A stretch of DNA of 64,000 bases from Pseudoduganella dura (lineage in GTDB: Bacteria; Pseudomonadota; Gammaproteobacteria; Burkholderiales; Burkholderiaceae_D), in contig NZ_WNWM01000002.1 in NCBI RefSeq assembly GCF_009727155.1, positions 2,232,001-2,296,000 of the forward strand, written 5' to 3'. The position numbers were made by a program, and so were the translations under genes. Shown here piece by piece: positions 61,104 through 64,000 of the stretch. Every line of letters starts with the position of its first letter. Position 1 is the stretch's first letter. The notes beneath the pieces were generated by a model that ran no database searches, was not told where the DNA came from, and saw nothing but the letters and a program-made list of their open reading frames with translations.

Positions 61104-63404
61104 CTATGCCGCGCCCTGGTCCCACCCCGAAGGCGCCACCCGGAAGCAATCGCGCCCGGCACGCTTGGCGTCATACATTGCCTGATCGGCCGCGCGGATC
61201 AGCGTGCGCGACGTCATGCCCGCCTCGAACAAGGCGATGCCGATGCTGGTCGTCACCTGCAGCGTGGCCGTGCCGAGCTGGAATGGCGACGCCATCGTGG
61301 CGATGATTTTCTGCCCGATCACGGTCGCCGCCTGCGGCCCCTGCAGGCCTTCGGCGACCAGCACGAACTCGTCGCCGCCCAGGCGCGCCACGAAGTCGGC
61401 TTCCCGCACCACGCCGCGTACACGGTCGGCGAACATGCGGATCACATCGTCGCCCACGTCATGTCCATGGGTATCGTTGATCAGCTTGAAGCGGTCGATA
61501 TCGAAATACATCAGTGCCAGTGCGCCCTGCCGCTGGGCCCGCGCGACCGCCTGGTCCAGCTGGCTGTTGAAATAGCCGCGGTTGGGCAGGCCGGTCAACG
61601 GGTCGTGGTGCGCACGGCGGAACAGTTCCTGTTCCATGTACTTGCGGGCCGTGATGTCCTCGGTTACCGCGAGCACGCCGGCCATGTTGCCGGCATCGTC
61701 CTTCAGCGGGATCTTGCTGGTCTCGACCCAGCGTTCGGTGCCGTCGATGCCGCGGTCCAGCGCCTGCATCCGCATGCGCGGCACACCGGATTGCATCACT
61801 TCCAGGTCCATCTGCCGGTAGTGCGCGGCCCGGTCCTTCCAGTGCAGGTCGAAATCCGTCTTGCCGATCAGTTCCGCATCGGTGGCCAGCCCGGCATCGG
61901 CGAGCAGCGCCCGGTTGCCGCCTTCATACACGCTGTCGGCGTTTTTCCAGAACACGCTCTGCGGGATGTTGTCGAGAATGAGCTGCAGCATCTGACGCGA
62001 CGCATACAGGGCCCGCTCGGCTTCCTTGCGCTCAGTGATGTTCTCGGCGAACCCCAGTACCTGCGTGACCTGGTCGCCTGTACTCATCGGGATCAGCACG
62101 ATCGACATGTCCGCCATGCGCCCCGCCGCATCGGCGATGCGGGCCGTGTAGGCCACGGCCTGCCCGGCCAGCGCATCGCTCAGGTGCCGCCCCACTTCGG
62201 CGCGGTCTTCGATGCCCACATACTCGTCGGCCAGGGTGCCGAGCAGCTGGTGCCGCTCGACGCCGAGTTCCTTCAGCATCTGGTGATTCGCATGCACGAA
62301 GCGCCGCCGCGCATCGATCGCATACACCGCGAACGGGTGGTGTTCGAAGAAACCGGCGAAGCGCTCCCGCAGATCGTGCATCGCGCGCCGGCGCGCACGG
62401 TACCGGGGCCATGCCGCCGCCGTCCAGGCGGCGATCAGCGACAGCAGCGTGCCCGCCATGGCGAACAGCGCTGCCGCATGCGCTGGCCCGTTGTCGGCCA
62501 GGCCGGGTTTGGCGTAGAAATGAACCAGCCACGTACGGTGGGAAAAAACCAGCGTGGCCCGGTGCGCGGCACGGCCGTGCCGTGCCTCATCCAGCGCACG
62601 CGCGGCATTGGCGGCGTCGAACACCACATTCCCGCGCGCGACCGAACCGTCGTAGATTTCGAGATCGAACTGCCGCGCCATGCGGCCGTTGTCGAAGCCG
62701 GAAAACATGCGGTCCAGGTACATCGTGGAAAACACGAAGCCCTTCAGCGGGCCGTTTCCCTGGCCCGGCGTGTGCACCGGCGAGTAGATCTGGACGATGG
62801 CGCGCCGCTGCTGATCCAGGATGGCCGGCATGCGCCGCGTGGCCACCGGTTCGTCGCGCCCGGCGGCTTCCCGCATCGCCGCCGAGCGCTCGGGGAACGC
62901 GGCAAAATCGACGCCCAGCAACTGTTTCATCCGGTCTGGATCGAAGGCGTGTTCGCCATACGCCATCGGATAGTAGTCATGCGCGCCGGGGCGGCGGCCG
63001 ACGAGATGGAAACCGGGGACCCGGCGCCGCATGTCCGCTTCGAAGCGTGCCGCTTCCGCCGCCGGCACGCGCGGCAGGTAGCCGAATGCGCGAATGCCGT
63101 CGAACCGCTCGAACACCCGGCTGGCCGCGACGAACTCGGAGAACTCCGCGGCCGCGATCGCATCAGATGCGCTGAACAGCGCGGCCAGGTCGCGGCTCGC
63201 ACCCGTGTACAGGTCGAGCCGGTGACGCAGCAGGAACAGGTAATCCTCGGCGGCGTCCGTCCGCTCCGCGATCCGCTGCGCCTCGGCATGGTCGAAGCGC
63301 GCCATGCCCGCATAGCCGGATACGATGACACCGGCGACCAATACGGCCACCGGCAGCGCGCGCGCAGCCAGTGACGTCCTGATACGGTGAAAAAGCGAAC
63401 CCAT
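61104..63404 (-). CDS. CHASE-PAS-PAS-GGDEF diguanylate cyclase
   Basis: 766 residues. A transmembrane helix at ~14-33, a periplasmic CHASE-type sensor (~75-300, with FDGIRAFGYLPRVPAAEA and PLKGFVFSTMYLDRMF), and a second membrane helix ~308-330. Two PAS domains follow (~350-470 and ~480-600, the first ending GFAENITERKEAERAL), then GGDEF at residues 676-680 (FVARLGGDEFVLV). READ five residues before it is an RxxD I-site. No EAL domain. Single gene. The ligand is unknown. Confidence 0.93.
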   Translation of the reverse strand: MGSLFHRIRTSLAARALPVAVLVAGVIVSGYAGMARFDHAEAQRIAERTDAAEDYLFLLRHRLDLYTGASRDLAALFSASDAIAAAEFSEFVAASRVFERFDGIRAFGYLPRVPAAEAARFEADMRRRVPGFHLVGRRPGAHDYYPMAYGEHAFDPDRMKQLLGVDFAAFPERSAAMREAAGRDEPVATRRMPAILDQQRRAIVQIYSPVHTPGQGNGPLKGFVFSTMYLDRMFSGFDNGRMARQFDLEIYDGSVARGNVVFDAANAARALDEARHGRAAHRATLVFSHRTWLVHFYAKPGLADNGPAHAAALFAMAGTLLSLIAAWTAAAWPRYRARRRAMHDLRERFAGFFEHHPFAVYAIDARRRFVHANHQMLKELGVERHQLLGTLADEYVGIEDRAEVGRHLSDALAGQAVAYTARIADAAGRMADMSIVLIPMSTGDQVTQVLGFAENITERKEAERALYASRQMLQLILDNIPQSVFWKNADSVYEGGNRALLADAGLATDAELIGKTDFDLHWKDRAAHYRQMDLEVMQSGVPRMRMQALDRGIDGTERWVETSKIPLKDDAGNMAGVLAVTEDITARKYMEQELFRRAHHDPLTGLPNRGYFNSQLDQAVARAQRQGALALMYFDIDRFKLINDTHGHDVGDDVIRMFADRVRGVVREADFVARLGGDEFVLVAEGLQGPQAATVIGQKIIATMASPFQLGTATLQVTTSIGIALFEAGMTSRTLIRAADQAMYDAKRAGRDCFRVAPSGWDQGAA

Positions 63405-63544
63405 GGTGTCCTTGCGGCCGAAAAGCCTGACCCGACATGGTAGCAGTCGCTAGTTTCCGTATTTCAATATTTCTCGTTCGCGCGCACCGAGGCGACACGA
63501 ACGCAACACTATATTTGCCTTATGACAAAATTCCCGTCCAGGCA

Positions 63545-64000
63545 TCACCACGTGAAATCGTCGGGGATCTGGTAATCCGCATAAGGATCGTCTTCCGGCA
63601 CGGCAGTGGCCGCCGGCTTGTTCACACGCACCACCAGCGCGGCATCGCGTTCGGCGACCTTGTCCGCCACCACGCGCGGTACCAGTTCGAACGTTTCGCC
63701 TTGAGCAACGATCACCAGCCGGCCCGCCACCAGGTGGTCGCGCACGGCGGCGGACACGTGGATCCGCTCGACTTTCGTGCCATACGTAAAGTTGTAGGCG
63801 ATATCGCCATTGCCCTTGGCCTGGCGGTTTTGCCTGACCAGCTGGGTGATCTGCGCGGCGATCGCCTTCTGCTGCGCGGCCGCGTCGCGCTGCGCATTCA
63901 GTTCGCGCGCCCGTTCGGCATTGCGGCGCTGCGCTTCCTGGACCGCCGCGCGTGTTTCATCGACGGCCACCACGCCGGTGCGTAGCGCTTCCTTTTTTTG
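63545..64000 (-). CDS. DUF2058 (YaiL-like) protein, 5' partial
   Basis: C-terminal ~151 residues; the frame stays open to the window edge (…QKKEALRTGVVAVDETRAAVQEA), so the start is outside. A charged coiled coil is followed by QKAIAAQITQLVRQN, GDIAYNFTYGTKVERIHVSAAVRDHL, and ends EDDPYADYQIPDDFTW, the hallmark C-terminus of DUF2058. The family is described as nucleoprotein/polynucleotide-associated; function not established. Confidence 0.9.
   Translation of the reverse strand, partial: QKKEALRTGVVAVDETRAAVQEAQRRNAERARELNAQRDAAAQQKAIAAQITQLVRQNRQAKGNGDIAYNFTYGTKVERIHVSAAVRDHLVAGRLVIVAQGETFELVPRVVADKVAERDAALVVRVNKPAATAVPEDDPYADYQIPDDFTW

Overview
The window is GC-rich chromosomal DNA from a betaproteobacterium, most likely Oxalobacteraceae close to Massilia/Pseudoduganella. 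This rests on the rRNA operon layout (16S-tRNA-Ile-tRNA-Ala-23S-5S), the rpe-gph-trpE-trpG-trpD-trpC order, an FmdC-type porin beside a urea ABC transporter, and a DUF4214 repeat protein. The genus is inferred by eye, not by database search. I saw no transposase, prophage gene or CRISPR array.

Layout. 1-2.2 kb: end of a DHA2-type multidrug exporter and a glutathione S-transferase. 2.2-19.5 kb: two nearly identical rRNA operons in the same (minus) orientation, 11.2 kb apart. Each ends in an array of 5S copies and 5S-derived degenerate copies separated by hairpin terminators. Between the operons lie two paralogous Ntn-hydrolase acylases, the first translated one having its ribosome binding site inside a perfect 14-bp stem. 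19.5-24 kb: enoyl-CoA hydratase, an MFS exporter, a universal stress protein, MltA, a 40-residue membrane ORF and ApaG. 24.2-30.5 kb: rpe, gph, a Trp-rich leader peptide with an attenuator, then trpE, trpG, trpD, a LysE-family exporter and trpC. 30.5-37 kb: a tightly coupled minus-strand operon (2Fe-2S subunit, molybdopterin subunit, MobA-like nucleotidyltransferase, M61 peptidase, diguanylate cyclase). 37-48 kb: dsbC, a UbiH-type hydroxylase, dkgB, tRNA-Phe, gdhA, the DUF4214 repeat protein, a host-attachment-like protein, a membrane protein and an LTA-synthase-type phosphotransferase.

48-59.3 kb is the most interesting block. A 1142-residue protein joins an NCS1-type permease domain, a cysteine cluster, two more membrane helices, a histidine kinase and a receiver. 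It is followed by an overlapping REC-(PAS-like)-LuxR response regulator. These converge on a complete urea transporter operon (urtA-E) headed by an FmdC-type porin gene, with a perfect TACGT-N6-ACGTA dyad upstream of the porin. The simplest reading is a permease-derived sensor that controls outer- and inner-membrane urea or amide uptake. 59.4-64 kb: a MerR regulator with a degenerate B12-fold domain divergent from a fasciclin-domain protein, a CHASE-PAS-GGDEF cyclase, and the end of a DUF2058 gene.

All calls are from reading the sequence and from family knowledge; no search, alignment or folding software was run. rRNA ends and start codons are estimates.
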